Positions 53,413-62,264 of a stretch of 64,000 bases of DNA are shown here, piece by piece. A program made the translations under genes and the position numbers. The first letter of the stretch is position 1. Every line of letters begins with the position of its first letter. Origin of the DNA: Taibaiella sp. (GTDB taxonomy: Bacteria > Bacteroidota > Bacteroidia > Chitinophagales > Chitinophagaceae); NCBI GenBank assembly GCA_019638495.1, contig JAHBTQ010000001.1, positions 124,001 to 188,000 on the forward strand, read 5' to 3'. The notes beneath the pieces are model-generated. The model searched no databases, was not told the DNA's origin, and saw only the letters and a program-made list of their open reading frames with translations.

Positions 53413-53465
53413 CGTCATTTCGAGTGGAGCGCAGCGCAGCAAGCGAAGAGAGAAATCTCCTGAGA
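53413..53465. repeat. 155-bp element, copy C left half
   Basis: It matches the left half of copies A and B (CGTCATTTCGAGTGGAGCGC...GAGAAATCTCCTGAGA). The halves are in reversed order here, with 42 bp between them. It ends 34 bp from the HTH gene. No gene was found in 53256-53499. Confidence 0.7.
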
Positions 53466-53499
53466 AGTGGCAGTAAGTTGATAAAACGGGTGGGTATTG

Positions 53500-54294
53500 C
53501 TACTTGCCTCCCAGAAACCGGAGATTTTTTTGTGGCGGGTGAGGTTTGATGGAAGAATCGGCATTCAGGCTAGCGGGTATAGTGAGGGAAGGTCCCGGAA
53601 CTTCCGATTTGCTTCCGACTTTTTCCGGCGCTAATTGTGTGTCGGAAGCGGGCGTAGATGCTTGTTCAGAGCGGGTTTCAGCGGTATCTTTCTTTGGAGC
53701 TTCCGACGTCTTTCCTTCTTCTTTGTCAGCAGGAAGTTCGAGGTCGACTTCGGGCAGTTCGGGTTCGGGAGTTTCGGCAGGCCCGTATTCTACCTGGTAT
53801 GGCATGTAGCCATTCTTAGCTTCGCCTTCGAGGAAGTGTTCCATAACACGGTTGAGGGTAAGACGGAAATCCCTGTCTCCGTAACTATTGGCAAACGAGC
53901 GGAACATGCGCAGCACCTGCATGGATTGTGAGAGTGCGGGTGCATTCTTCATCTTATCTACACTCAGGACCAACTTCCGGGTGAGTTCTGCTTCCTGCAT
54001 TGTGGGGTATCGCTTGCCTTCTTCTCGAGAGGCGATGTCGTTCTGCAGTTCTACGATCTGGCTGAAGATATTTTCGGCAATCACAGCCGGGGCCTGGCGT
54101 GCGGCCTGACGGAGGCGGTCCCAGCCTTCATTCTTTATCCAGCTGTAGACTGTTCGCTCACTGACCTTGAGCGTTTTTGCAATGCTGCGTTGGGTGGTGT
54201 CGCCGGCCATGTAGAGGAGGCGAGCAGTGTTTAGTTTGTCCGCCCCGGCCCTAAAGGGAGATGGATTCTGTGTATTGTTGTTTTGAGATGACAT
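53500..54294 (-). CDS. HTH protein resembling a phage terminase small subunit-like DNA-binding protein
   Basis: From the ATG at 54294 the protein has 264 residues. Residues about 19-58 (LNTARLLYMAGDTTQRSIAKTLKVSERTVYSWIKNEGWDRLR) form a helix-turn-helix like those at the N-terminus of terminase small subunits and gpP-type proteins. A helical middle (about 60-165) follows, then an acidic/proline-rich tail with the repeat-like VGSKSEVPG. Its upstream DNA and its tail-coding DNA recur as remnants at 17.5-18.9 kb. The upstream region also has an inverted pair GTTTTTATGACAA and TTGTCATAAAAC (54348-54415) that could be an operator. No phage genes adjoin it. Confidence 0.65.
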   Translation of the reverse strand: MSSQNNNTQNPSPFRAGADKLNTARLLYMAGDTTQRSIAKTLKVSERTVYSWIKNEGWDRLRQAARQAPAVIAENIFSQIVELQNDIASREEGKRYPTMQEAELTRKLVLSVDKMKNAPALSQSMQVLRMFRSFANSYGDRDFRLTLNRVMEHFLEGEAKNGYMPYQVEYGPAETPEPELPEVDLELPADKEEGKTSEAPKKDTAETRSEQASTPASDTQLAPEKVGSKSEVPGPSLTIPASLNADSSIKPHPPQKNLRFLGGK

Positions 54295-54345
54295 AGGGTT
54301 GATTTTTGCGCACAAAGGTGACACGCGGATATGTGACGGGCAAAA

Positions 54346-54418
54346 CGAGTTTTTATGACAAGACGGCAGCGTTCTATGATAGTGCGAAAATCGCGTTGTC
54401 ATAAAACTTTTTCACTGG
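54346..54418. promoter_or_regulatory. Upstream inverted pair of the HTH gene
   Basis: TTTTTATGACAA and TTGTCATAAAA face each other about 45 bp apart, just upstream of the HTH gene. In the two remnants the same sites persist in altered form (TTATGACA and ATCATAAAAAC). Binding by the HTH product is a guess. Confidence 0.45.
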
Positions 54419-54424
54419 CGAGGA

Positions 54425-55105
54425 TCATCCAGGCAAATAACCATGCAGCACCAGCTCCTGCGGGTCGCGTATCAGTATGGTTTTCCCTTCCTTCATCAGG
54501 TACAGGGTATCGCATATGGGCAGCAGGTGCTTGTACATGTGGTCTGTGATGACAATGCCCTTGTGGCGGCTTTGCTGCACAATAAGTTGCTTCAGTGTTT
54601 CCACATGCAGGGGCATTATGTGCGAAAATGGTTCGTCCAGGAAAGTGAAGCGACGAGGAGCCAGCAAAATGACGATGGCAGATAGTAAGCGCTCCGTGCC
54701 GCCTGACAACTCATGTATCTGTCGATCCAGTTCTGCCTGCAGCGCAGGAAAGTGTTCGAGCACCTCGGCTACGCTGACACCAAAATTTCTGAGCGCGCTG
54801 CGCACGGTGATGGTGGGTGGCATAAACGGACGCTGAGGCAGGTACGCCAGCAGCCCCGCATGGGTATATGGCCTGGGCATCTTTACCCCGTTCACAAATA
54901 CATCGCATTCCGTGGCCCGGCGCGTGCCGAAGATGCATTGCAGCATGGTAGACTTGCCGGATCCATTTCGCCCCAGTAGACCTGTGACACTACCTTTGCG
55001 AGCCGATATGGTGCCACCGGACACGATGGGCCGCCCATCTACTTCAAAGAAGATATTTTCAGCCGTAAGCTGATCTGCACTTACTGTATACAACGGATCA
55101 GCCAT
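54425..55105 (-). CDS. ABC transporter ATP-binding protein
   Basis: The 226-residue ATPase has Walker A GLLGRNGSGKST (about 43-54), the Q-loop region LLAYLPQRPFMPP, signature LSGGTERLLSA and Walker B FTFLDEPFSHI with the H-loop VITDH. A Thr occupies the fourth signature position (LSGGTE rather than LSGGQ/E). It is the last of three overlapping minus-strand genes; the two before it encode small membrane proteins that are the only candidate permease subunits. The substrate is unknown. Confidence 0.88.
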   Translation of the reverse strand: MADPLYTVSADQLTAENIFFEVDGRPIVSGGTISARKGSVTGLLGRNGSGKSTMLQCIFGTRRATECDVFVNGVKMPRPYTHAGLLAYLPQRPFMPPTITVRSALRNFGVSVAEVLEHFPALQAELDRQIHELSGGTERLLSAIVILLAPRRFTFLDEPFSHIMPLHVETLKQLIVQQSRHKGIVITDHMYKHLLPICDTLYLMKEGKTILIRDPQELVLHGYLPG

Positions 55106-55443
55106 AGCAGGATTGAAAATGTACCCAGGTCGGCAAGGAGCCAGGCGGTGAACAGTAGCCTCCGGGACACGTGGAGGTTATAGTAGTAATAGAGTGTATC
55201 GCTGCGTAGCTGCACCACAAAGTACCAGACAAGGCAACTGGTAGCCGCCTTCATGAATAACAAAGGTGTGGCATAGCCATCGTCGACATACTTTTTGCAG
55301 CCCGCCAACGATAGCAGTAATGGAATGGCACTGTTCCTGCGGAAGCACAAAAGTGCCACGCGCATTTTTTGCAGGTACATCCTGTATTTATTGGTTAGGT
55401 AGATGTCAGGCGCGGAAAGACGTTTTTGCCGGAATAGACTCAT
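55081..55443 (-). CDS. Small membrane protein upstream of the ABC ATPase
   Basis: From the ATG at 55443 the product has 120 residues. Two or three hydrophobic segments are seen (ALLCFRRNSAIPLLLSLAG, PLLFMKAATSCLVWYFVVQL and FTAWLLADLGTFSILLWLI). Its stop overlaps the ATPase start by 25 bp and its own start overlaps the upstream membrane-protein gene by 38 bp, a strong sign of coupled translation. I recognise no family. It may be a permease half or an accessory subunit. Confidence 0.65.
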   Translation of the reverse strand: MSLFRQKRLSAPDIYLTNKYRMYLQKMRVALLCFRRNSAIPLLLSLAGCKKYVDDGYATPLLFMKAATSCLVWYFVVQLRSDTLYYYYNLHVSRRLLFTAWLLADLGTFSILLWLIRCIQ

Positions 55444-55810
55444 TAAGACCAAGATAAACCATCATAGCAGCGGCAGAGACAGACGCCACAACAAGCGAAA
55501 AGCCAACAAAGAAAAAGATGCCGGGATGAGATATATGTACCGTACCGTTGCTCCAGGCAAAGAGCAGCATTAGCCCCCAAAGGAAAAGCAGCCCCGAAAT
55601 GGCCAGCAGTATGGAGCCAATGACAACATAGGTCAGATTACGGGGCATCAGCACCGGCAGCCAGGCAACAGTATAGAAAATGGTGCGCACTAGAGAGTAG
55701 TCGTTGTGCGTGATGTCCATAACCAGGCCCGAAAGGGCCAGCAGGGCGAAGAACAGCGCAGGGATGCGCCATCGTTCATACCTTTGTTTTACAAATGGTA
55801 AAGTGATCAT
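55406..55810 (-). CDS. Small four-span membrane protein of the ABC operon
   Basis: The 134-residue protein has four hydrophobic helices: IPALFFALLALSGLVMDI, IFYTVAWLPVLM, YVVIGSILLAISGLLFLWGLMLLF and GIFFFVGFSLVVASVSAAAMMVYLGL. A basic N-terminus (VKQRYERWR) suggests an inside location. The tail overlaps the next gene by 38 bp. No family was recognised. With the 120-residue protein it could form a minimal membrane complex for the ATPase. Confidence 0.65.
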   Translation of the reverse strand: MITLPFVKQRYERWRIPALFFALLALSGLVMDITHNDYSLVRTIFYTVAWLPVLMPRNLTYVVIGSILLAISGLLFLWGLMLLFAWSNGTVHISHPGIFFFVGFSLVVASVSAAAMMVYLGLNESIPAKTSFRA

Positions 55811-55927
55811 GCGAGCGTGTTACCATAATAACGCATGAATAGTAACATTAGTATTCAGCCGGGTTTTAACGCCCGATTTTAGGAGTCTTCTCAAAATTCA
55901 AGTACTTTTCAGTAGAATTATTAGTGT

Positions 55928-56560
55928 ATGCGCCGCGAAGACGAAACAATAGAAACACTCAACCAGATCCGCTCCATAGTAGATAAGTCGCCGCGCCTTA
56001 TATCGCTGAGCGGGTGGAGTGGCGTATGGGCAGGTGTTGTGGCGCTGGCGGGGGCCTATGTGGCGCATGGATGGCTGCATCGACCCGGTTATGAGCACAT
56101 AGGCACGGAGATATACGCGTCCATTTCCCATTTCGACAGCTTCACAGCAAATTTCATTTTCCTGGGCATAGCCGTTTTCGCTCTTGCACTGGGTGGCGTC
56201 ATTTATTTTACCGGCAGGCAGGCCCACAAGCTGGGCGTAAAGGTGTGGAATGATGCCTCCCGGCAAATGCTGGTGCAGCTCTTCTACCCCGTATTTGCGG
56301 GTAGCGTGTTCTGCTTCATGTTCATCTATTATGGCTGTGGCATGTTTGTAGCACCCACATCTCTTGTGTTTTACGGCCTGGCGCTGATCAGTGCAGGCAG
56401 GCACTCAGACTCAGACATCAAATACCTGGGCATGCTGGAGGTGACCCTTGGCTGCACCGCACTGTTCTTCCCCGGTGGCGGGCTGCTATTCTGGGCGTTG
56501 GGTTTTGGCGTGCTGCACATCTTATACGGCATCATGATGCGGGGCAAATACGAACAATAG
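55928..56560 (+). CDS. Membrane protein of unknown function
   Basis: The 210-residue protein has a soluble N-terminal helix (MRREDETIETLNQIRSIVDKSP) and about six membrane helices, among them WAGVVALAGAYVAHGWL, FNFIFLGIAVFALALGGVIYF, LFYPVFAGSVFCFMFIYYGCGMFV and LFFPGGGLLFWALGFGVLHILYGIMM. Such proteins often precede a winged-helix regulator in Bacteroidota; here the next gene is a lipoprotein instead. The function is unknown. Confidence 0.7.
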   Translation: MRREDETIETLNQIRSIVDKSPRLISLSGWSGVWAGVVALAGAYVAHGWLHRPGYEHIGTEIYASISHFDSFTANFIFLGIAVFALALGGVIYFTGRQAHKLGVKVWNDASRQMLVQLFYPVFAGSVFCFMFIYYGCGMFVAPTSLVFYGLALISAGRHSDSDIKYLGMLEVTLGCTALFFPGGGLLFWALGFGVLHILYGIMMRGKYEQ

Positions 56561-56648
56561 GGCGCCGCAATACGCATTTCAGATTCCTTTCCTATTTTTA
56601 TAGTTCACTGTCCCGGCGGCCACAGCGCTTCCCGGGCTTGTCAAAGAA

Positions 56649-57641
56649 ATGTCTATGTACCGTATAGCCCGGCAGCTGCTGCCTATTGTCTTGCTGCTCA
56701 CTGCAGCCTCGTGCGCCAAGAAGTATACCAAGCCTGACACTGTGCCGCAGACACCTTCCAGCCCGGGCGGACCATCTTCTTTTCCCATTGTGTCGCTGAA
56801 TCAGCTACTGAAAGACTTTCGCTATACACCGGAGGAAAATTGTATCCCCGCCGGATTACTGACTACGGTGACACTGGCGGGAGGCGACACCCTGGTGTTT
56901 TATCCGTGGTCGTTCAGAGACCGCATGGCAGATACCATTATTACCCTGCATACCGTTTGCATCCGCACGACAGTACTGCATACCCCTGCCGATATGATCA
57001 TGAACCGCACTACGGGGTCTACCCTGCAGGGGGGCATGCTGCGCGTGGCCGGCCACCTGTATATAGAAGCTACTATGGACGGCGTGCCGGTGAAATTAAG
57101 CCAGTACCGAGTGCTGCTGAAGCACCCACGCGTCTCTACAGAGCGAATGGATATTGCGGCCGGCACTGTAAATCCTACCGACTCGCTGGTGCGCTGGCGA
57201 ATGATAGATAGTGTGGCTATCGGCACCACGGCACTGGGCACAGACGTAGACACTATGTATGTCTTTGATAGCGTCTCCGGCGATGGCTGGATAGCTGCCA
57301 CAGAGCCCTTTGACACTGCTACCCAGAAGGCCGATATTAACGTCTACCTCTCCGCCGTGGGACTCGACTCTAAGAATACCGCCATGTTCCTGGTGCTGCC
57401 ATCTATTAACTGTGTGCTGCCGGTTACGTATTCACGCTACACAGGTTATTTCTCCCTGGGCGATGATGCCCACAAAGTAAGGGAAGGCATGACGGCCCAC
57501 CTGGTAACCATAAGCAGGAACGGTGCCAACTACTATTACTATGAGCAGAAGAACCTGCTGATAAAGGATGGCATGGTAATAACGGCAACGCCTACGTTAC
57601 AAACGTCCGACTATATCAGAACCAGCCTGCGTGCGCTCTAA
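56649..57641 (+). CDS. Lipoprotein of unknown function
   Basis: The 330-residue protein has a lipoprotein signal (LLPIVLLLTAASCAKK) with the lipid-accepting Cys at about 22 and a Pro/Ser-rich linker. The body contains alternating strands (for example LLTTVTLAGGDTLVFYPWSFRDRMADTI and YIEATMDGVPVKLSQYRVLLKH), suggesting an all-beta fold. No conserved family motif was recognised. It converges with the CDF exporter gene, sharing 4 bp at the stop codons. Confidence 0.7.
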   Translation: MSMYRIARQLLPIVLLLTAASCAKKYTKPDTVPQTPSSPGGPSSFPIVSLNQLLKDFRYTPEENCIPAGLLTTVTLAGGDTLVFYPWSFRDRMADTIITLHTVCIRTTVLHTPADMIMNRTTGSTLQGGMLRVAGHLYIEATMDGVPVKLSQYRVLLKHPRVSTERMDIAAGTVNPTDSLVRWRMIDSVAIGTTALGTDVDTMYVFDSVSGDGWIAATEPFDTATQKADINVYLSAVGLDSKNTAMFLVLPSINCVLPVTYSRYTGYFSLGDDAHKVREGMTAHLVTISRNGANYYYYEQKNLLIKDGMVITATPTLQTSDYIRTSLRAL

Positions 57642-58594
57642 CAATCTGCGTCTTCGCAGGGTTGCTTTGGCGATTCCAGCTCTATAGTGGCGTGATGTAT
57701 GTGGTGGTGTCGTAGCCGATGTTTTATGTCGTGCACCAGTTTCATCTTCTCTTCGAAAGAGAGACTTTCAGAAAGCGTAAGGTGTGTAGTTAGCGCATTC
57801 TGGGTGGTGCTCATAGCCCAGATGTGTGTGTGGTGCATGCTTACCACGCCGTGGGTAGTGCGCACCATATCCTTTATCTCTTCCGGGTTTATGTTTGCGG
57901 GCACGGCGTCCATGGCCATGCGCAGGCTATGAGTAAGTAGCGACCACGTGCTCACTAGTATTACTATGAGTATGGCAATACTCACAGCGCCATCCAGCCA
58001 ATACCAGTTGGTGTAAGATATAATGATACCAGCAGCAACCACGCCCAGCGAAACAAGGCCATCTGCCAGCAGGTGCAGGTAAGCACCCTTTGAGTTGAGG
58101 TCATGGTCTTTACTGCTGAAGAAGAAAAATGCACTACCAAAATTGACCAGGATGCCGATACCTGCTACTATTGCCACCGTACCGCCCTGCACCGGGTGTG
58201 GGTCGCTAAGGCGGCTCACTGCCTCTACTCCCAGCACACCAATGGCTATGAGCAGTATCACAGCATTGGTAAGTGCAGCGAGTATAGTAGACTTCTTGTA
58301 GCCGTATGTGTAGCTTGATGATGGCCTGGAACGAGCCAGCCTGAAGGCGATCAGAGAAAGCACAAGGCTTGCAACATCGCTCAGGTTATGACCGGCATCC
58401 GACAGCAATGCCACAGAGCCAGTGACAAAACCGGCCACTGCCTGCACGATCACAAATGCCATGTTCACAACGATGCCCACTATGAACGCCCGGTTCATAG
58501 CATGGCTATGATGGCCATGATGGTGATGGTGCCCGTGTTCATGACCCTCGTGATGGCCATGACTGTGCGAATGACTATGCGAGTGACCGTGCAT
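57638..58594 (-). CDS. CDF-family metal cation exporter
   Basis: The 318-residue protein begins with a very histidine-rich metal-binding stretch (about residues 1-33). Six membrane helices follow; the metal site residues are in TM2, LLSDAGHNLSDVASL (HxxxD pattern), and in TM5, YWLDGAVSIAILIVIL. The C-terminal cytoplasmic domain (ANINPEEIKDMVRTTHGVVSMHHTHIWAMS) is typical of CzcD/ZitB exporters of zinc, cobalt or cadmium. It lies 6 bp downstream of the gamma-carbonic anhydrase gene. Confidence 0.9.
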   Translation of the reverse strand: MHGHSHSHSHSHGHHEGHEHGHHHHHGHHSHAMNRAFIVGIVVNMAFVIVQAVAGFVTGSVALLSDAGHNLSDVASLVLSLIAFRLARSRPSSSYTYGYKKSTILAALTNAVILLIAIGVLGVEAVSRLSDPHPVQGGTVAIVAGIGILVNFGSAFFFFSSKDHDLNSKGAYLHLLADGLVSLGVVAAGIIISYTNWYWLDGAVSIAILIVILVSTWSLLTHSLRMAMDAVPANINPEEIKDMVRTTHGVVSMHHTHIWAMSTTQNALTTHLTLSESLSFEEKMKLVHDIKHRLRHHHIHHATIELESPKQPCEDADC

Positions 58595-58600
58595 AAGCGC

Positions 58601-59113
58601 CTATTTGAACCATGAACTGTACATCAGGTAGTTGTTGGCAATGCGCTCCACCTCTCCCTTCAGCAGTTCCTGGCTTATGTCCTTTACCTTCTTTGCAGGT
58701 ACGCCGGCAAACACGCTGCCCGCAGGCACCTGTGTACCCTCCAGCAATACTGCACCTGCGGCAATAATGCTGTTCTCTCCTATCACGCAATTATCCATCA
58801 CTATGGCACCCATGCCTATCAGCACATTATCCGCCACGGTGCAGCCATGCACCAGCGCATTATGACCGATAGACACATTGTTGCCGATAACAGTCTTTGT
58901 CTTCTGGTACGTGCAGTGTATGCAGGCACCATCCTGTATGTTCACCTTGTTGCCTATGCGTATGCTATTTACATCCCCGCGCACCACGGCATTGAACCAC
59001 ACGGAACAGTCATCTCCCATTACCACATCGCCCACCACAGTAGCGTTAGGGGCTATGAAACAACCTTCCGGTATCTGTGGCATCACTCCTTTTACTGGCA
59101 ATATGTATGGCAT
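58601..59113 (-). CDS. Gamma-carbonic anhydrase family hexapeptide protein
   Basis: The 170-residue protein consists of left-handed beta-helix turns (hexapeptide repeats such as VVGDVVMGDDCSVWFNAVVRGD, IRIGNKVNIQDGACIH and VIGNNVSIGHNALVHGC). The three metal-binding histidines of the family are present (H in ACIHCT, and the two in SIGHNALVH). It should form a trimer. Catalysis of CO2 hydration is possible; several homologues (YrdA, PaaY) have other roles. It probably shares a transcript with the CDF exporter gene. Confidence 0.9.
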   Translation of the reverse strand: MPYILPVKGVMPQIPEGCFIAPNATVVGDVVMGDDCSVWFNAVVRGDVNSIRIGNKVNIQDGACIHCTYQKTKTVIGNNVSIGHNALVHGCTVADNVLIGMGAIVMDNCVIGENSIIAAGAVLLEGTQVPAGSVFAGVPAKKVKDISQELLKGEVERIANNYLMYSSWFK

Positions 59114-59198
59114 AAGTGTCTTCAGTTTTGCACAAAGAAAAGAAGTATTTCTTTACGTCGTAGTGATGCAGGTCACACAGAACAGGATATAAAGAGTG

Positions 59199-60638
59199 CT
59201 AAAAGAACAACGAACAAACCAATATTGCTGCTACCACACACACCAGGTCCACCAACAGCATGGTGGGCAGCGTGTAGCGGGTGTTCTTGATCTTTACGCT
59301 GCCGAAGTAAACAGCAATAACATAGAATGTGGTTTCGGCAGAGCATTGGAACACACTACTCAGTCGACCGGCCATGGAGTCTACGCCGAAAGTCTGCATG
59401 GCATCGATCATAAACCCGCGGGAGCCGCTGGAACTGAATGGACGGAGTATGGCAACAGGTAGCGCATCTACAATACCCTTGTCCACATTCATTGCCAGGA
59501 ACACCTTAGCCAGACCGGCTGACAGGTATTCAAACACACCACTGTTCCTGAACACAGAAATGGCCACGAGCATGCCCAATATGTAGGGGAATATGGTGAT
59601 GCCAGTATTGAGCCCGGAGGAAACACCATCTACAAATGAGGAGAATACGTTCTTGCCCTGCTCTGCAAACTTCTTTTCCCTTATGAAGGCATATACAGTT
59701 ATCGCCAGGATAATGGTGAGCAGGATAACGTTTGAAATATTGGTAGTGAAGTGGTTTTTCTCAATGATATCCAGGCGGGTGATGTAGAACATGAGCCCGG
59801 TAAGAATGCCGGCGATAATGCCCAGCGACGCAAGAAGCACACCGCTCTTGAAGTTGATTCTCTGCCTGACGCCTACTATTAGCAGTGCGGCAATAGTACC
59901 TATGAATGATGTTATGATGCAGGGCAACATTACATCGGCGGGGTTCTGGGCATGCTGTGCAGCACGGTAGCCGATAATAGAGGTGGGGATAAGCGTAAGC
60001 CCTGCTGCATGCAGGCACAGGAACATGATCTGCGCATTGCTGGCCCGTTCCTTGTCGGGGTTTATTTCCTGCAGGCTTTCCATCGCCTTTAACCCGAAGG
60101 GAGTGGCGGCAGAATCCAACCCAAGGAAGTTAGCGGCAAAGTTCAGCGTCATGTAGCTGATTGCGGGGTGATTTGCCGGCACCTCCGGGAATATCTTTAC
60201 AAATACCGGGCTCAGCAGCCTGGCCAGTCGCTCCGATGCTCCTGAGTCTATGAGCAGTTGCAGTATGCCGCAGAAGAAAGACAGGTATGCTATAAGTGGC
60301 AGCAGCAGGTCGAAGATGGTGCTCTTACAGGTAGGCAGTATTCCATCAGTTGCAAGCTTGCCGCTCGTAATTCTTACAATCCCCTTTTCGGAAGTGTAGA
60401 TCATATCCCGCTTGCCGTCGGTTCCTTTTACTACATAGCGTCCGTCTGCTGCGGCCGCCACGCTATCGCGAAGGGGAGATGGGAGACGGTCAGCATAGGT
60501 TTCTGTGACCACTATGGGGTCGTCCTTCTTTCCATTTACAATATGGTCTATGGTGTACCTGTTGCCGGTGACAAGTGAGCCCAGTACGAAGACTATGGAT
60601 AGTATGAAAATAACGAGCCAGAACCTGCTTAGCACCAT
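59199..60638 (-). CDS. Nucleoside-recognition/Gate domain protein (SpmA-SpmB-like fusion)
   Basis: The 479-residue polytopic protein carries two Gate domains. The first is about 95-250 (LLPLIAYLSFFCGILQLLIDSG... LNFAANFLGLDSAATPFGLKAMESL), the second about 300-470 (VDGVSSGLNTGITIFPYILGMLVAISVF... LPVAILRPFSSSGSRGFMIDAM). The two match SpmA- and SpmB-like halves joined in one chain, as in many non-sporulating bacteria. Transport of nucleosides or a related role is inferred from the family. A TACTTTTG box (60646-60653) precedes the start. Confidence 0.85.
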   Translation of the reverse strand: MVLSRFWLVIFILSIVFVLGSLVTGNRYTIDHIVNGKKDDPIVVTETYADRLPSPLRDSVAAAADGRYVVKGTDGKRDMIYTSEKGIVRITSGKLATDGILPTCKSTIFDLLLPLIAYLSFFCGILQLLIDSGASERLARLLSPVFVKIFPEVPANHPAISYMTLNFAANFLGLDSAATPFGLKAMESLQEINPDKERASNAQIMFLCLHAAGLTLIPTSIIGYRAAQHAQNPADVMLPCIITSFIGTIAALLIVGVRQRINFKSGVLLASLGIIAGILTGLMFYITRLDIIEKNHFTTNISNVILLTIILAITVYAFIREKKFAEQGKNVFSSFVDGVSSGLNTGITIFPYILGMLVAISVFRNSGVFEYLSAGLAKVFLAMNVDKGIVDALPVAILRPFSSSGSRGFMIDAMQTFGVDSMAGRLSSVFQCSAETTFYVIAVYFGSVKIKNTRYTLPTMLLVDLVCVVAAILVCSLFF

Positions 60639-60645
60639 ATGCCTT

Positions 60646-60653
60646 CAAAAGTA
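60646..60653 (-). promoter_or_regulatory. -7 promoter box of the SpmA/B-like gene
   Basis: On the minus strand TACTTTTG matches TAnnTTTG and ends 7 nt before the ATG at 60638. Confidence 0.45.
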
Positions 60654-60802
60654 TTAAGTATCAGCGAGAATGTGTCTTAGGTTGCATTCCAAATTGTCGC
60701 GTGTGCAGCCCCGCCCCGCCCCTCCCCGATAGGGAGGGAGCGCCAACGTCCTCGCTGTCGCTCGGTGCATAAAGACCAATGCTATCTCACAGTCTGAGCC
60801 CG

Positions 60803-62221
60803 TTAACCGCCGGGTTCTTCGTCTTCGTAGTTCTCCTCCTCATCGTTTTTGGAGAACTGGACAAGCCATTTGTTATTGTCTTTTACGAGGAATAGCATTT
60901 GCTCCCGCATACGATTATCAGACAGCGTATATCCGACTATAGCACGGTTGCCGCTGACCCGAACTCCCTTTATGCCAATCATCACATTGTTCATGTGTTG
61001 GCGGGTAGAGTCAGAAATCATGTCTACAGCACTTGCGAACCTGTCCAGCAAAAGCTTGGTGTCTTCTGAAGAGTATTTCCGGGCGGCCTCATGGTTCAGC
61101 CCATAAAACGCTGACAGCCATTTGTAGGCTATGGTGCGGGGGTTATTTATGTCCGTGCTGACACGGTAAAAAGCAGAAGTGCGTGCGAAATAGCGAACAA
61201 AGTAGTCGACCGGAACATGATCGTATACGGGCTGAATCACAAACCTGCCGTTCTCATCTATGAAACCGTACCGGTCATTTTGCTCTACCACGGCCAGGCC
61301 ATCACGAAATCCAAAAGCAAAATCGTATTGAGGGGCTATCACGAATTTGCCACTCTCATTGATAAATCCCCATTTTCCACCTTCGTTTACGGCTGCAAAT
61401 TTATTACCGAAGTAGGGATATGCATCTTCAAAGCTGGGGGCGATAACGGCGCTTCCGTATCCCGTTACCCATCCCCAGCGCTTATTGTGCTTTACCAGGT
61501 AGCGGTCCGGTCCGTCGATATCCACATCTTCATAGCGCGCGGGCAGTACAAATTTCCCTGTTTTATTAATAACGCCCCAGCCACTGTAGGTCAGCACTTT
61601 GGCACGGTCGTGCTCGAAGGGGTGGGCATTATCCCACAAAAAATCCAGCACTAACTTGCCGTGCTCGTCAATATATCCCCACTTACCGCTACTGTTCATC
61701 ACGGCACACAGCCCGGAAGAGAAGTAGCTTGCTGACCTGTAGGATGGCTGAATCACTACTTTTCCTTTCTTATTCACAAAGCCCCATAGCTCTGCATTGA
61801 GGCCCAGCACGCTAAAGGCTGCCAGGCCCTCGCTGAAATTTTCAACATTCTCCGCATCGGGCATGCTAAACTGCACAACACCATTTTTGTCAATAACCTG
61901 TGGCGCTGCACCTTTTGGTACCACCCATGCCAACCCTCCCGAAAAAGATGTGGCGGCAGTAAAAACCGGTTTTATAACGGCGTTGCCGTTGTGGTCTATA
62001 TAACCCCACCTGGGGGCTTCGTCGGCAGATGCCACTACTGCGAGCCCCCCCTCGAAACAGCCAGCCCTGGTGTATTGAAGCGGAATGACCGAGCGCCCAC
62101 TCTTGTTTATGTATCCATAATAGTCCCCATTACGCACCGGTAGCAGTTCGCTGCCGGGACGCAGGCCGCTACACGAAATGAGCAGCATTGCTAAGGCTAA
62201 AACAAATACAATTCTCATCAT
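60803..62221 (-). CDS. WG-repeat lipoprotein with DUF4878-like C-terminal domain
   Basis: The 472-residue protein has a lipoprotein signal (FVLALAMLLISCSG). About nine WG repeats follow (patterns like WGYIDHNGNAVIKPVF..A..F..GLA, WGFINESGKFVIAPQYDFAFGFRDGLAVV), which build a beta-propeller-like surface domain. The last about 120 residues (NPRTIAYKWLSAFYGLNHEAARKYSS... VKDNNKWLVQFSKND) resemble the whole of the DUF4878-like protein encoded upstream at 62265, so this is a fusion of the two types. The ligand is unknown; it is envelope-located. Confidence 0.83.
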   Translation of the reverse strand: MMRIVFVLALAMLLISCSGLRPGSELLPVRNGDYYGYINKSGRSVIPLQYTRAGCFEGGLAVVASADEAPRWGYIDHNGNAVIKPVFTAATSFSGGLAWVVPKGAAPQVIDKNGVVQFSMPDAENVENFSEGLAAFSVLGLNAELWGFVNKKGKVVIQPSYRSASYFSSGLCAVMNSSGKWGYIDEHGKLVLDFLWDNAHPFEHDRAKVLTYSGWGVINKTGKFVLPARYEDVDIDGPDRYLVKHNKRWGWVTGYGSAVIAPSFEDAYPYFGNKFAAVNEGGKWGFINESGKFVIAPQYDFAFGFRDGLAVVEQNDRYGFIDENGRFVIQPVYDHVPVDYFVRYFARTSAFYRVSTDINNPRTIAYKWLSAFYGLNHEAARKYSSEDTKLLLDRFASAVDMISDSTRQHMNNVMIGIKGVRVSGNRAIVGYTLSDNRMREQMLFLVKDNNKWLVQFSKNDEEENYEDEEPGG

Positions 62222-62264
62222 GGGGCAAGATGGGCAACATGGTACTTATGAGTCTGACCGGGCA

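Noticed and set aside
53136..53549. A 137-codon plus-strand frame
   Set aside because: It is antisense to the GIY-YIG pseudogene and then reads through the split 155-bp repeat.
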